Positions 18,660-26,686 of a stretch of DNA of 64,000 nt are shown here, in pieces. Below the pieces are notes generated by a model, which was not told the origin of the DNA, made no database searches, and saw only the letters and a program-made list of their open reading frames with translations. Numbering within the stretch: the stretch's first letter is position 1; every line of letters starts with the position of its first letter. A program made the translations under genes and the position numbers. Source of the DNA: Paenibacillus sp. MAEPY2 (GTDB taxonomy: Bacteria; Bacillota; Bacilli; Paenibacillales; Paenibacillaceae); assembly GCF_000499205.1 (NCBI RefSeq), contig NZ_AWUK01000027.1, positions 1 to 64,000 on the forward strand, in the 5' to 3' direction.

Positions 18660-20258
18660 TCATTTCTTCGGATCATCATTATCATTTTTTTCGGAATGCA
18701 GTAATCGATAGTCCGAGGGACTCATATGGAACATTTTTTTGAACTTTGAACTGAAATAGCTTGGCGAACGGAAGCCTGTCAGTTCTGTAACATCCCAGAC
18801 ATTTAATTGGGTTTCCTTCAGTAGACGAAGAGCATGTTTCATTCGAACTTCGGTCACATATTGAATAAAAGAGATACCGGCAGCTTCTTTGAACATCTCC
18901 GAAAAATAGGTTGGGTAGTAGTTATATTGCTCCGCTAACGAAGTTAATGTCAGTTCCAGCATGTAATTTTCCTCGATATATCGCTTGGCCGATTCAATGA
19001 CCGTAGCTTCTCCAACCTCGGATGGCTGCTGTTGATTCACGAAATCCTCTGCCCAATGCATCAGCAGCAGTTCTGCCTGGTCTGGAGTCTTTAGCCAAAG
19101 CACCCATTCCGGGGAAATCCACGTGGATTCCTGTTCGAAAGGAGGCTGATTAAATTCGATAGCGATGGACTCCATCAATAATGAAATTTGAAAAAGGCTT
19201 CGGATCATACGGGAGGTGGATAGCCGAAAGGAGTCAGTAAGTTCCTTTTGAATCACGCTGCGGAAGGAATCTAGTTCTCCACGTATAAGACATCGATGCA
19301 GCATTCGGTTGGTTTCCTCAGGCAGCAATGGACTATGATCTACTACGGGCACACGATCCTGTGCACCTTTGCGTCCAGCAGAGTTCCATGCCAAGAGGGA
19401 ATGAATATAGCCATCTTTCCAGCGCTCAAGCCCTGATACGGGCAATCCTAATCCAACCTGTACGTCCATCGTAATGACGGAGCGTGTCTGCGCTGTGATT
19501 TGCTGAGCAAATTCGTGCTGAATACCGTCCAATGTAATGAAATGCATAATCCCGGGGTGTGCTCCGTCATGGAACACTTGAACGTTATCTGGATAGGACT
19601 GGGCCAGTTCGTGACAAAGCAGCTCAAAGGCAAGATGGAGCTTTTCGGGAACACGCTCCACCGAGGCAGTCTTTATATCGGAGTCTCGCATGCCGGCGGT
19701 GATGAAACAGACGCTGTGATCCTGCCAGGATTCCAGATGAAACAGCCGCATCCGCTCTGGCAATGAAGATGGAGGGAGGCGATGACCCCGAACGAGATCT
19801 AGCAGGAAACGTTGCTTCATTTCTTTGTAATACTGGGAGAGACGCCATTGCATCATTTCCGAATCGCCGTGTACCTTTTTCTTGTTATCCAACGTCTCTT
19901 TGATTTTGTATAATGTGGTTTTCAGTTCATCCCGGGTTACAGGCTTCAGCAAATAATCCATGGCCTGGCTGCGCACACCTGCTCTGGCATAGTGGAAATC
20001 CTCATATCCTGTGATGATCATAATCTGAATGGAAGGATTATGACTTCGGCAAATGTCCAACAATTGCACGCCGTCCATCACAGGCATGTTCATATCTGTA
20101 ATTAACAAGTCAAAATGTTCAGCTTTCAGAAGCTCTTCTGCTTCGATGCCGTTTGCCGCTTCACCTGAGATGGAAAAACCCATGCCTTGCCAATCCACTT
20201 TCAATATTAACCCTTCGCGGACCTCAAGCTCGTCATCTGCGATCAATACGTTGTACAT
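18660..20258 (-). CDS. AraC-type response regulator (YesN family)
   Basis: A 532-residue response regulator. An N-terminal receiver domain has its phospho-acceptor aspartate in DLLITDMNMPVMDG. A middle region of about 300 residues has no clear domain. Two AraC helix-turn-helix units form the C-terminus (LTSLAEQYNYYPTYFSEMFKEA and DVTELTGFRSPSYFSSKFKK). It overlaps the sensor kinase gene by 26 bases. AGGAGG lies 6 bases before the second ATG. It probably activates the adjacent transporter genes. Confidence 0.94.
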   Translation of the reverse strand: MYNVLIADDELEVREGLILKVDWQGMGFSISGEAANGIEAEELLKAEHFDLLITDMNMPVMDGVQLLDICRSHNPSIQIMIITGYEDFHYARAGVRSQAMDYLLKPVTRDELKTTLYKIKETLDNKKKVHGDSEMMQWRLSQYYKEMKQRFLLDLVRGHRLPPSSLPERMRLFHLESWQDHSVCFITAGMRDSDIKTASVERVPEKLHLAFELLCHELAQSYPDNVQVFHDGAHPGIMHFITLDGIQHEFAQQITAQTRSVITMDVQVGLGLPVSGLERWKDGYIHSLLAWNSAGRKGAQDRVPVVDHSPLLPEETNRMLHRCLIRGELDSFRSVIQKELTDSFRLSTSRMIRSLFQISLLMESIAIEFNQPPFEQESTWISPEWVLWLKTPDQAELLLMHWAEDFVNQQQPSEVGEATVIESAKRYIEENYMLELTLTSLAEQYNYYPTYFSEMFKEAAGISFIQYVTEVRMKHALRLLKETQLNVWDVTELTGFRSPSYFSSKFKKMFHMSPSDYRLLHSEKNDNDDPKK

Positions 20259-22050
20259 CATATTCCTCCTGTACGGGTAGAATCAGTTCAATACATGTGC
20301 CGTAATGTTCTCCGTTTTTGATCTGAATTGCAAACAGGGTGCCGTAATGCAAGCGGCAGCGTGCAACCACATTTCCGAGTCCGATGTGCCAGCTTTGGCT
20401 TCGCAATAGGGGTTCCAGTTGAGAAGCTTCAACAGGATCATGGAGTTTTTGGATAATCTCGACCGGAATACCGGGTCCATTGTCTGAAATGTGGAAATGC
20501 AGGCGGTTATTCCGTCTGGAGATCCGGATGTGTATCTCGGCGGTTGTCTGGTGCTGAAAGCTGTATTTGACGGCATTCTCAACAAGTGGCTGAAGGATAA
20601 ATTTGATGATGACCAGGGAATCCAGCTTAACTTCCTGTGTCAAAGTAATGTCCAGCTTATGACCGAAACGGGTTTGCAGAATGGAGATATAGTGGCGGAT
20701 ATAAGCCAGCTCCTCTGCAAGCTGTACCCTGTCGTCACTTGTATTCATGGAGAAGCGCATCATTTTGCCCAGATCCTCAATAACCTGAACCGTATCATCT
20801 GTTCGGCGCTGCATGGCAAGACTGCTTACCAGTTCCAACGTGTTAAACATAAAATGGGGATTAATCTGCATGAGCAGCGCTTTATACTCCGCTTGTTGAC
20901 GGAGCAGCTTCAACTCGAACTCGTTCTGGATATGCTGACGCAATCGGCTGATCATATAGCGGAAAGTGGAGATGACATAACTGACTTCGCTTTTTACGTT
21001 TTTGTCCGGGGGCAGAAGGGACTCTGCCTGATCGAATGCACCGCGCTGTACCTGTCTCATGGCCAGTACCAGTCGAGTTAAAGGTTTGGTCACGCCATAA
21101 GAGAGCCATGCAGCAGCAAACAAAGAGACGATAATTAGAACAATGGTGACCACCAGAATGGTACTCTGAAGCTTGTGAAGAGAGGAATACAGCTCTTTTT
21201 CCGGTGCCAGACCAGCCAGCATCCAGCCGGTACGCCCCAGCTTTTTGTATACCAGAATGTCACGCTGTCCTTCCTCGTTGTTCAGATATACCACACCCGA
21301 TTTGAGCGAGTTGTTCCGAATTTGATCGATTTCCGCTAAAGCTCCGACGCCAAGCTGATTTGTCTGCTGTGAGAGAATAGGGTTTCCTTGTTCACCCAGC
21401 AGAAAGATAGTGCTGCTCTCGGCCAGATGGATTCGGTTAAGAGGTTCCAGAAAGTAAGATTCGCTGACATTAATTTTCATCACATTCTGGGCTGTAGCAT
21501 GGTGAAAGGTCCCAATGGGCATCAGCAGACTAACCACCGGGTTGCCATGATCCCTAATGTTTTCATGTTGATCGGTATGTGCAGGCAGCCAGTGATTCCC
21601 TGAGATGAAGAAATTTTTGTACCATGATTCTTGCAAAAAGAGAGGGTCGGTCGCTACTTGATTCTCACTGCCAATCCGCAGCCCATTCCGTCGATAGATG
21701 GATACATCGGAGATACTGGTGTAACTGTTCGTAGCCTGGGTCAGAAAACGGCTCATCGCCAGATTGACAAGCATCTTTTCCCCTTCAGGTAGGTCGGGGT
21801 CACTCATTGCGTTATCCCAGTTCTTGGCGGTATCGCTGTTGAAGACAAGAGAGGCCACATCATAGATCTGCATTTGAACCATATCGACATAAGAACCGTA
21901 TTCCTCCATCTTCTCCAGAGCAGAGGATTCAATATAGGAGCGGATCACGGTACGCGACTCCTTGAAGAGCAGGAAGGAGAGCGTGCCAAAACAGAGGACG
22001 AAGAGCACAACGATAAAGGCGATCAGGCGACTTTTTAATGAGAAAAACAT
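20233..22050 (-). CDS. Sensor histidine kinase (YesM family)
   Basis: A 605-residue membrane kinase. A first membrane segment spans about residues 9-29, a large extracellular sensor region follows, and a second segment is near residues 295-318. A HAMP linker, the His_kinase motif INPHFMFNTLELV and a C-terminal ATPase domain with HISDNGPGIP complete it. GGAGG precedes the start. With the YesN-type regulator it forms a sugar-sensing pair, presumably for the ABC substrate. Confidence 0.95.
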   Translation of the reverse strand: MFFSLKSRLIAFIVVLFVLCFGTLSFLLFKESRTVIRSYIESSALEKMEEYGSYVDMVQMQIYDVASLVFNSDTAKNWDNAMSDPDLPEGEKMLVNLAMSRFLTQATNSYTSISDVSIYRRNGLRIGSENQVATDPLFLQESWYKNFFISGNHWLPAHTDQHENIRDHGNPVVSLLMPIGTFHHATAQNVMKINVSESYFLEPLNRIHLAESSTIFLLGEQGNPILSQQTNQLGVGALAEIDQIRNNSLKSGVVYLNNEEGQRDILVYKKLGRTGWMLAGLAPEKELYSSLHKLQSTILVVTIVLIIVSLFAAAWLSYGVTKPLTRLVLAMRQVQRGAFDQAESLLPPDKNVKSEVSYVISTFRYMISRLRQHIQNEFELKLLRQQAEYKALLMQINPHFMFNTLELVSSLAMQRRTDDTVQVIEDLGKMMRFSMNTSDDRVQLAEELAYIRHYISILQTRFGHKLDITLTQEVKLDSLVIIKFILQPLVENAVKYSFQHQTTAEIHIRISRRNNRLHFHISDNGPGIPVEIIQKLHDPVEASQLEPLLRSQSWHIGLGNVVARCRLHYGTLFAIQIKNGEHYGTCIELILPVQEEYDVQRIDRR

Positions 22051-22094
22051 AGAGTCCTCCTTACGTAAATAGACTTCAGGGCCGACGTCAAATG

Positions 22095-22123
22095 TGAAAA
22101 AAGACTGCGTAATATACGCAGCC
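22095..22123 (-). terminator. Terminator after the Gfo/Idh oxidoreductase
   Basis: On the minus strand, CTGCGTA pairs with TACGCAG (22104-22122), followed by a run of six T. It separates the oxidoreductase transcript from the sensor kinase gene. Confidence 0.8.
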
Positions 22124-22158
22124 TTGGATGGGAATGTGGTTGGAGCGGCCTTGTGTTC

Positions 22159-23448
22159 CTAGAAACGAACCAGATTGTTGATGCGAACAGGCAAGCCAGT
22201 TGCGATGGCGCGATTGGCTGCAATTCCGGTGAGGATGGATCTCGCTCCATCCAATTGGTTGGCAGCACGGTGGTATGGATCTTCCGTAGGCTCTCCGAAC
22301 AGATCATTCAGGAGAACCGGATCGCCTCCGCCATGGCCGCCTTCTTTTTCCTCAACCTGAACCTCATACGGAGCATCGAACATGGGAAGTACTCGCAGTG
22401 TTTTCCCAATCAACGCACCTTCGAGATTTTTATCACCGAGCGAATTAACATAGGATTGTTCCACAATGTTCATCTCAATCCGACCTTTGGTACCGTTAAT
22501 GGCGATGCGATAACCTTCCCACGGCTGGTATGCAACAAGTGAATAAGTCAAAATGGCTCTGTTCTGATACTGAACGAGCACACCCATCGTATCCTCGATG
22601 TTGATGCCATCTCCGAATACGCTTTGATCCCGCTGATAGCCGTCTTCCGGCTCGGCATCCAGATACATGGCTTTGAGATGTGCATCCGAATCCAGGTGCA
22701 GGGCAAAAGGGTCCTCTTGTGCAAGCGGGTTGCCTGTTGCGCGAGTGTAAAACTGGGTCACGCCTCGTTCCTCGGCGTTCTCTCTACCATAGTACATGAG
22801 ATCCCCAAAAGCGAAAACGGTCTCAGGCTGGGAACCGATCCAGAAATTGACCAAGTCGAAGTGATGGGTGGATTTGTGTACGAGCAGTCCGCCACTATTA
22901 CGCTTGTCCCGGTGCCAGCGGCGGAAGTAATCGGCACCATGGCGTGTATTCAGCAGCCATTCGAAATGGACTGAAGTCACTTTCCCGATCGTGTCATTCT
23001 GAATTAGTTCCCGTATTTTGGTGTGGTGTGGTGCGTAACGGTAGTTAAAGGTGACGCGTATATTTTGTCCGGTCCGCTTGGCGGCATCAAGAATATCCTG
23101 ACATTTGTGCTCATCGATGGTCATCGGCTTCTCGGTTACGACATCACAGCCAAGCTCCATTGCGCGAATGATATATTTGTGATGGGTGCGGTCGATGCTG
23201 GTAACAATTACGAAGTCTGGCTTCTCGTTCTCAATCATCTGATCGAACTGATTCGCAGGATAAGTAGGCACCTCATTGTATTTATATTTTTCCCTCAGCA
23301 GCTGATTGGCATAATTCATGCGGGTCTGGTTAATATCGCAAAAAGCTGCCAGCTCGGATGTTTCCCTGAAATTTTGGGCTAATGCTCCATAGAAAAATTC
23401 AGCACGGCCGCCTGTTCCGACCAATACGTAGCGTTTTTTGTTACTCAT
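22159..23448 (-). CDS. Gfo/Idh/MocA family oxidoreductase
   Basis: A 429-residue NAD(P)-dependent sugar dehydrogenase-like protein. The N-terminal Rossmann motif is VLVGTGGRAEFF. The family EKP motif is in VTEKPMTIDEHKCQ, and the GFO_IDH_MocA C-terminal domain follows. GGAGGCGAT precedes the ATG. It diverges from an AraC regulator and is upstream of the YesMN/ABC genes, so it may modify the sugar released by them. The substrate is unknown. Confidence 0.92.
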   Translation of the reverse strand: MSNKKRYVLVGTGGRAEFFYGALAQNFRETSELAAFCDINQTRMNYANQLLREKYKYNEVPTYPANQFDQMIENEKPDFVIVTSIDRTHHKYIIRAMELGCDVVTEKPMTIDEHKCQDILDAAKRTGQNIRVTFNYRYAPHHTKIRELIQNDTIGKVTSVHFEWLLNTRHGADYFRRWHRDKRNSGGLLVHKSTHHFDLVNFWIGSQPETVFAFGDLMYYGRENAEERGVTQFYTRATGNPLAQEDPFALHLDSDAHLKAMYLDAEPEDGYQRDQSVFGDGINIEDTMGVLVQYQNRAILTYSLVAYQPWEGYRIAINGTKGRIEMNIVEQSYVNSLGDKNLEGALIGKTLRVLPMFDAPYEVQVEEKEGGHGGGDPVLLNDLFGEPTEDPYHRAANQLDGARSILTGIAANRAIATGLPVRINNLVRF

Positions 23449-23515
23449 GTCTATCGCCTCCTTGAATATAGCTCTAGACTATAACAAGGGAGCACTTCTT
23501 TCGCCGCTTTTTGTG

Positions 23516-23529
23516 CGTAATCGCTTTCA
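23516..23529 (-). promoter_or_regulatory. cre (CcpA) site in the oxidoreductase/AraC divergent region
   Basis: On the minus strand, TGAAAGCGATTACG differs from cre consensus only at the last base. It lies about 70 bp upstream of the oxidoreductase start. An extended -10 (TGTTATAGT) lies between the site and that start. Confidence 0.6.
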
Positions 23530-23573
23530 AATGCCGCTTATTTTGCTATAATTCAAGCAAAGGGGGCAGCTGC

Positions 23574-24458
23574 ATGGCACAGACATTTCGAGCGGATTAC
23601 AATGATCCCACCGGTTATTTGAATATCGAATATGATCGTCGCATTGGATATTTCTCCATGACGGATGACCACCTACATGACCATTATGAGTTGTACTATC
23701 TGTTATCCGGTGAACGTATATACTTCATCAAGGACTGTACCTACCAGGTCAAGGCTGGTGACTTCGTATTTATCAACCGAAATACTGTTCATAAAACGAT
23801 GGAGAGTGGAAGGCCAGACCATGATCGAATTGTTCTGTATATCAAGCCGGAGCTGTTCACGGAATTGGCTATTTTACCTGAGTTGGCTGAGGGGCTAAAG
23901 GAGCCATTCGGCTGGGATACTCCCATTCTCAGACTTCCTTCACAGGTAAGTGAGGCAGCAGATCGAATGGTCAGTGAAATGATTGATGAGATGGTTCATA
24001 CCAGAGCTGGAAGCAGCCTGCTGCTGCGTCACCGATCCGTTGAACTGCTGTTGTTCGCTTATCGCAACAAACATCTGGGCACCGTGCATTCGGCCGACAG
24101 TGAGCCAGTTCTGCATCCCAAGGCTCAGGCTGTGGTACGCCATCTTAACGAAAACTATCATCAGTCTTTAGCGCTGCCTGAGGTTGCTGCATTGTTCCGA
24201 ATCAGCCCGCATTATCTCAGCCGTCTGTTCAAACAGACCACTGGTTTCACGTTCAGTGATTATCTTAATCTGCTTCGGGTGAAGGAAGCGCAGCGTTTGC
24301 TGCGTGAAAGCGAGGATTCCATAACGGAGATCGCCCTGCAAGCGGGATTCAGCAATTTTTCACATTTTGGAAAGATGTTCAAGCGGACGGTTCAGGTATC
24401 ACCCAGAACATATCGGCAGGAGTACAGAGAAGCAGGTTCGATGGGAGCAGTGAAATAG
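23574..24458 (+). CDS. AraC family transcriptional regulator
   Basis: A 294-residue regulator. An N-terminal cupin sensor domain (HDHYELYYLLSGE, AGDFVFINRNTVHKT) is followed by two C-terminal helix-turn-helix units (LPEVAALFRISPHYLSRLFKQ and ITEIALQAGFSNFSHFGKMFK). The ATG at 23574 follows AGGGGGCAG. A TATAAT box is at 23547-23552. It is divergent from the Gfo/Idh gene, which it probably controls. Confidence 0.93.
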   Translation: MAQTFRADYNDPTGYLNIEYDRRIGYFSMTDDHLHDHYELYYLLSGERIYFIKDCTYQVKAGDFVFINRNTVHKTMESGRPDHDRIVLYIKPELFTELAILPELAEGLKEPFGWDTPILRLPSQVSEAADRMVSEMIDEMVHTRAGSSLLLRHRSVELLLFAYRNKHLGTVHSADSEPVLHPKAQAVVRHLNENYHQSLALPEVAALFRISPHYLSRLFKQTTGFTFSDYLNLLRVKEAQRLLRESEDSITEIALQAGFSNFSHFGKMFKRTVQVSPRTYRQEYREAGSMGAVK

Positions 24459-24591
24459 GGTATAAAGAAAATCTCCGTACAGCCCTTTTTTATATTGCAG
24501 TTCAAGAGGAACCGGCGTATATTGAGGTTTATCTAAATTAGAAATAAATGGATAGACTGCAAGGACATTTTTATACATAAAGGAGATGCCG

Positions 24592-25038
24592 ATGATACAG
24601 ACCAGGTTGGAAGAATTGGGCATTGTACTACCTCAGGCAAGCGCGCCATCAGCGAAGTATGCCAATGCCGTAATAGTAAACGGAATCATGTATGTTGCCG
24701 GTAAAGGGCCGGATACGCAAGAACGTGGTAAACTCGGGGAGGATTTTACAACGGAGCAAGGATATGATTTTGCCCGAAATGCTGCCATTGAGGTACTGGC
24801 TGTTGTCCAGGAAGTGCTCGGTTCGCTGGATCGGGTGAAGCGGGTGGTCAAAGTGCAAGGATTCATCAATGCGACCGCCTCGTTTCAGGAGCACCATAAG
24901 GTGTTAAACGGTTGCTCGGATCTGATGCTGGATGTATTCGGAGAACAGGGCGTACACGCCCGTTCCGTATTTGGTGCTGTATCCGTGAGGGATAACTTGC
25001 CGCTGATCATAGATTCGATATTCCAGGTAGAGGAGTAG
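24592..25038 (+). CDS. RidA/YjgF-type enamine deaminase homologue
   Basis: A 148-residue RidA-superfamily protein of the longer YjgF/YER057c type. It has SAKYANAVIVNGIMYVAGKGP near the start and HARSVFGAVSVRDNLPLII at the end. The typical catalytic arginine of RidA lies in this last segment (ARS here), but the pattern deviates from true RidA, so deaminase activity is uncertain. The ATG at 24592 is 6 bases after AAGGAG. The next gene starts 5 bases downstream, so the two form an operon. Confidence 0.88.
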   Translation: MIQTRLEELGIVLPQASAPSAKYANAVIVNGIMYVAGKGPDTQERGKLGEDFTTEQGYDFARNAAIEVLAVVQEVLGSLDRVKRVVKVQGFINATASFQEHHKVLNGCSDLMLDVFGEQGVHARSVFGAVSVRDNLPLIIDSIFQVEE

Positions 25039-25043
25039 GGTTC

Positions 25044-25634
25044 ATGACCAATTCGGATTCATTTAATCCGTTATTGCTGTCCTTTCCCGAAAGTTTTGAT
25101 ACACCACGTCTGACCATCCGTGCCCCGAGGTGGGGAGATGGAGCGGCAGTGAATGAAGCAATTCGTGAAAGTGCGGAACAATTGCGTTTGTGGCTGCCTT
25201 TTGCCGAGAACATACCTTCAGTGGAGGAATCGGAAGCGAATGCCCGCAAAGCCAGGCTGCAATTTCTGGAGCGTACCGACATGATGCTTCATTTACGTGA
25301 CAAATTTACAGATGAATTCGTGGGCAGCAGCGGACTGCATCGGATAGACTGGAATGCACGCTGTTTCGAGATCGGTTATTGGATCAGAACATCGCGTGCC
25401 GGTGAGGGTCTGATGACGGAAGCAGTCAGAGGCATCGAGCAGTTCGCAATAAACTATCTGGAGGCCAACCGACTGGAAATCCGCTGTGATGCACGGAATG
25501 TCCAAAGTGCCAAAGTGGCTGAGCGTGCAGGCTATACCCTTGAAGGTATATTGCGCAAGATGCGACGTGACAGTACTGGTGAGCTGGTGGATATGATGGT
25601 GTTTGCGAAGGTAAGAGGCCATGAGTTTGAATAG
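25044..25634 (+). CDS. GNAT acetyltransferase (RimJ/RimL-like)
   Basis: A 196-residue GNAT enzyme resembling RimJ/RimL N-alpha-acetyltransferases. It has the opening FDTPRLTIRAPRWGDGAAV, the IGYWIRTSRAGEGLMTEAV acetyl-CoA loop, and the RCDARNVQSAKVAERAGYTLEG motif. Its ribosome binding site, GAGGAG, overlaps the end of the RidA gene. The substrate is unknown. Confidence 0.92.
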   Translation: MTNSDSFNPLLLSFPESFDTPRLTIRAPRWGDGAAVNEAIRESAEQLRLWLPFAENIPSVEESEANARKARLQFLERTDMMLHLRDKFTDEFVGSSGLHRIDWNARCFEIGYWIRTSRAGEGLMTEAVRGIEQFAINYLEANRLEIRCDARNVQSAKVAERAGYTLEGILRKMRRDSTGELVDMMVFAKVRGHEFE

Positions 25635-25830
25635 AATAGTTTGAAATGAGATCAAAATGAATTGGAAAATGGTTTATAAAGAAAGGATGGCTTGTTGAGG
25701 AATAAGCGATTTGGCTGTTCTTCCGGGCCATTTTTTGTGTGTACATTTTCTGGTTACTGTCCAGAAGCACATGGGTACAGAAAGATATAAAATGGAAGCA
25801 GGAAGTGTATCATTTTAGGGGGAATGAAAA

Positions 25831-26643
25831 GTGAGACGGATTGGGCAAGGAAGAACGGCTGAGATCTATGAGTACGCATCAAATCAGATTATGAAGTTAT
25901 ACCATGCCGATTTTCCAGCTGAAGCTGTCCAGAATGAGTTTCGAATTACCGAGGCAGTATTCCAAAAGGGCTTACCTGTGCCACAGGCAAGGTTGTTTAT
26001 GGATGATGGATCGCGCAAAGGGATTATATTTGAACGGATTGAAGGCAACACGATGTTATCCCTCATGTTTCAGGAGCCCGTGTTGATCGAAGAACTATCT
26101 CGTCAAATGGCAATCTGTCATCATAGCCTACACGTCGAGCAGGATGATGCAGGAGCACTCCCCACACAAAAGCAGATTCTTACTGGAGCCATTCGAAATA
26201 CCTCTCTATTATCGGAAGAGGATAAGACGCAGGTAATTGCTTATCTGTCGTCTCTTCCAGAGCGAAAGCAAATTTGTCATGGCGACTTTCATCCCGACAA
26301 TGTTATGTTGAATGAAATGAGAGATCAATATTGGGTTATAGACTGGATGACAGGCATGTCGGGTGATCCGGCGGGTGATGTGGCACGCAGCTGGGTAATA
26401 TTAATGAGCGGCACGCTGCCGGAGGATATGGACCCGGCTGTTCATAGGAAATTTGAATTGGCTCGCAATGTAATGCTGGATCATTATATTCAACATTATA
26501 TCCAGATTTCCGGGATATCCCGCCAGGAGTTGGATGCTTGGATTCTGCCTGTCGCGGCTGCACGTCTGGACGAGAGGTTACCTGCAGTGGAAGCGGATCA
26601 GTTAATCAAGCTTGTGCAGGATCGTATTCGTCTGCTGAAATGA
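25831..26643 (+). CDS. Aminoglycoside phosphotransferase-family kinase
   Basis: A 270-residue kinase-fold protein of the APH/choline-kinase family. It has the catalytic HGDFHPDNVMLN loop and the metal-binding VIDWMTG (DxD-like) segment. It starts at GTG with an AGGGGG site upstream. Such genes often act on small molecules, and resistance cannot be inferred. It is the first gene of a run of plus-strand genes up to 31263. Confidence 0.88.
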   Translation: MRRIGQGRTAEIYEYASNQIMKLYHADFPAEAVQNEFRITEAVFQKGLPVPQARLFMDDGSRKGIIFERIEGNTMLSLMFQEPVLIEELSRQMAICHHSLHVEQDDAGALPTQKQILTGAIRNTSLLSEEDKTQVIAYLSSLPERKQICHGDFHPDNVMLNEMRDQYWVIDWMTGMSGDPAGDVARSWVILMSGTLPEDMDPAVHRKFELARNVMLDHYIQHYIQISGISRQELDAWILPVAAARLDERLPAVEADQLIKLVQDRIRLLK

Positions 26644-26686
26644 CATATTTAGTTTAACTAACAAGGATAACGAGGTGAAGAGATCC

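Noticed and set aside
25831..26643. APH-family kinase as an aminoglycoside resistance gene
   Set aside because: The fold is shared by many small-molecule kinases, and there is no resistance context or close hallmark that I can see.
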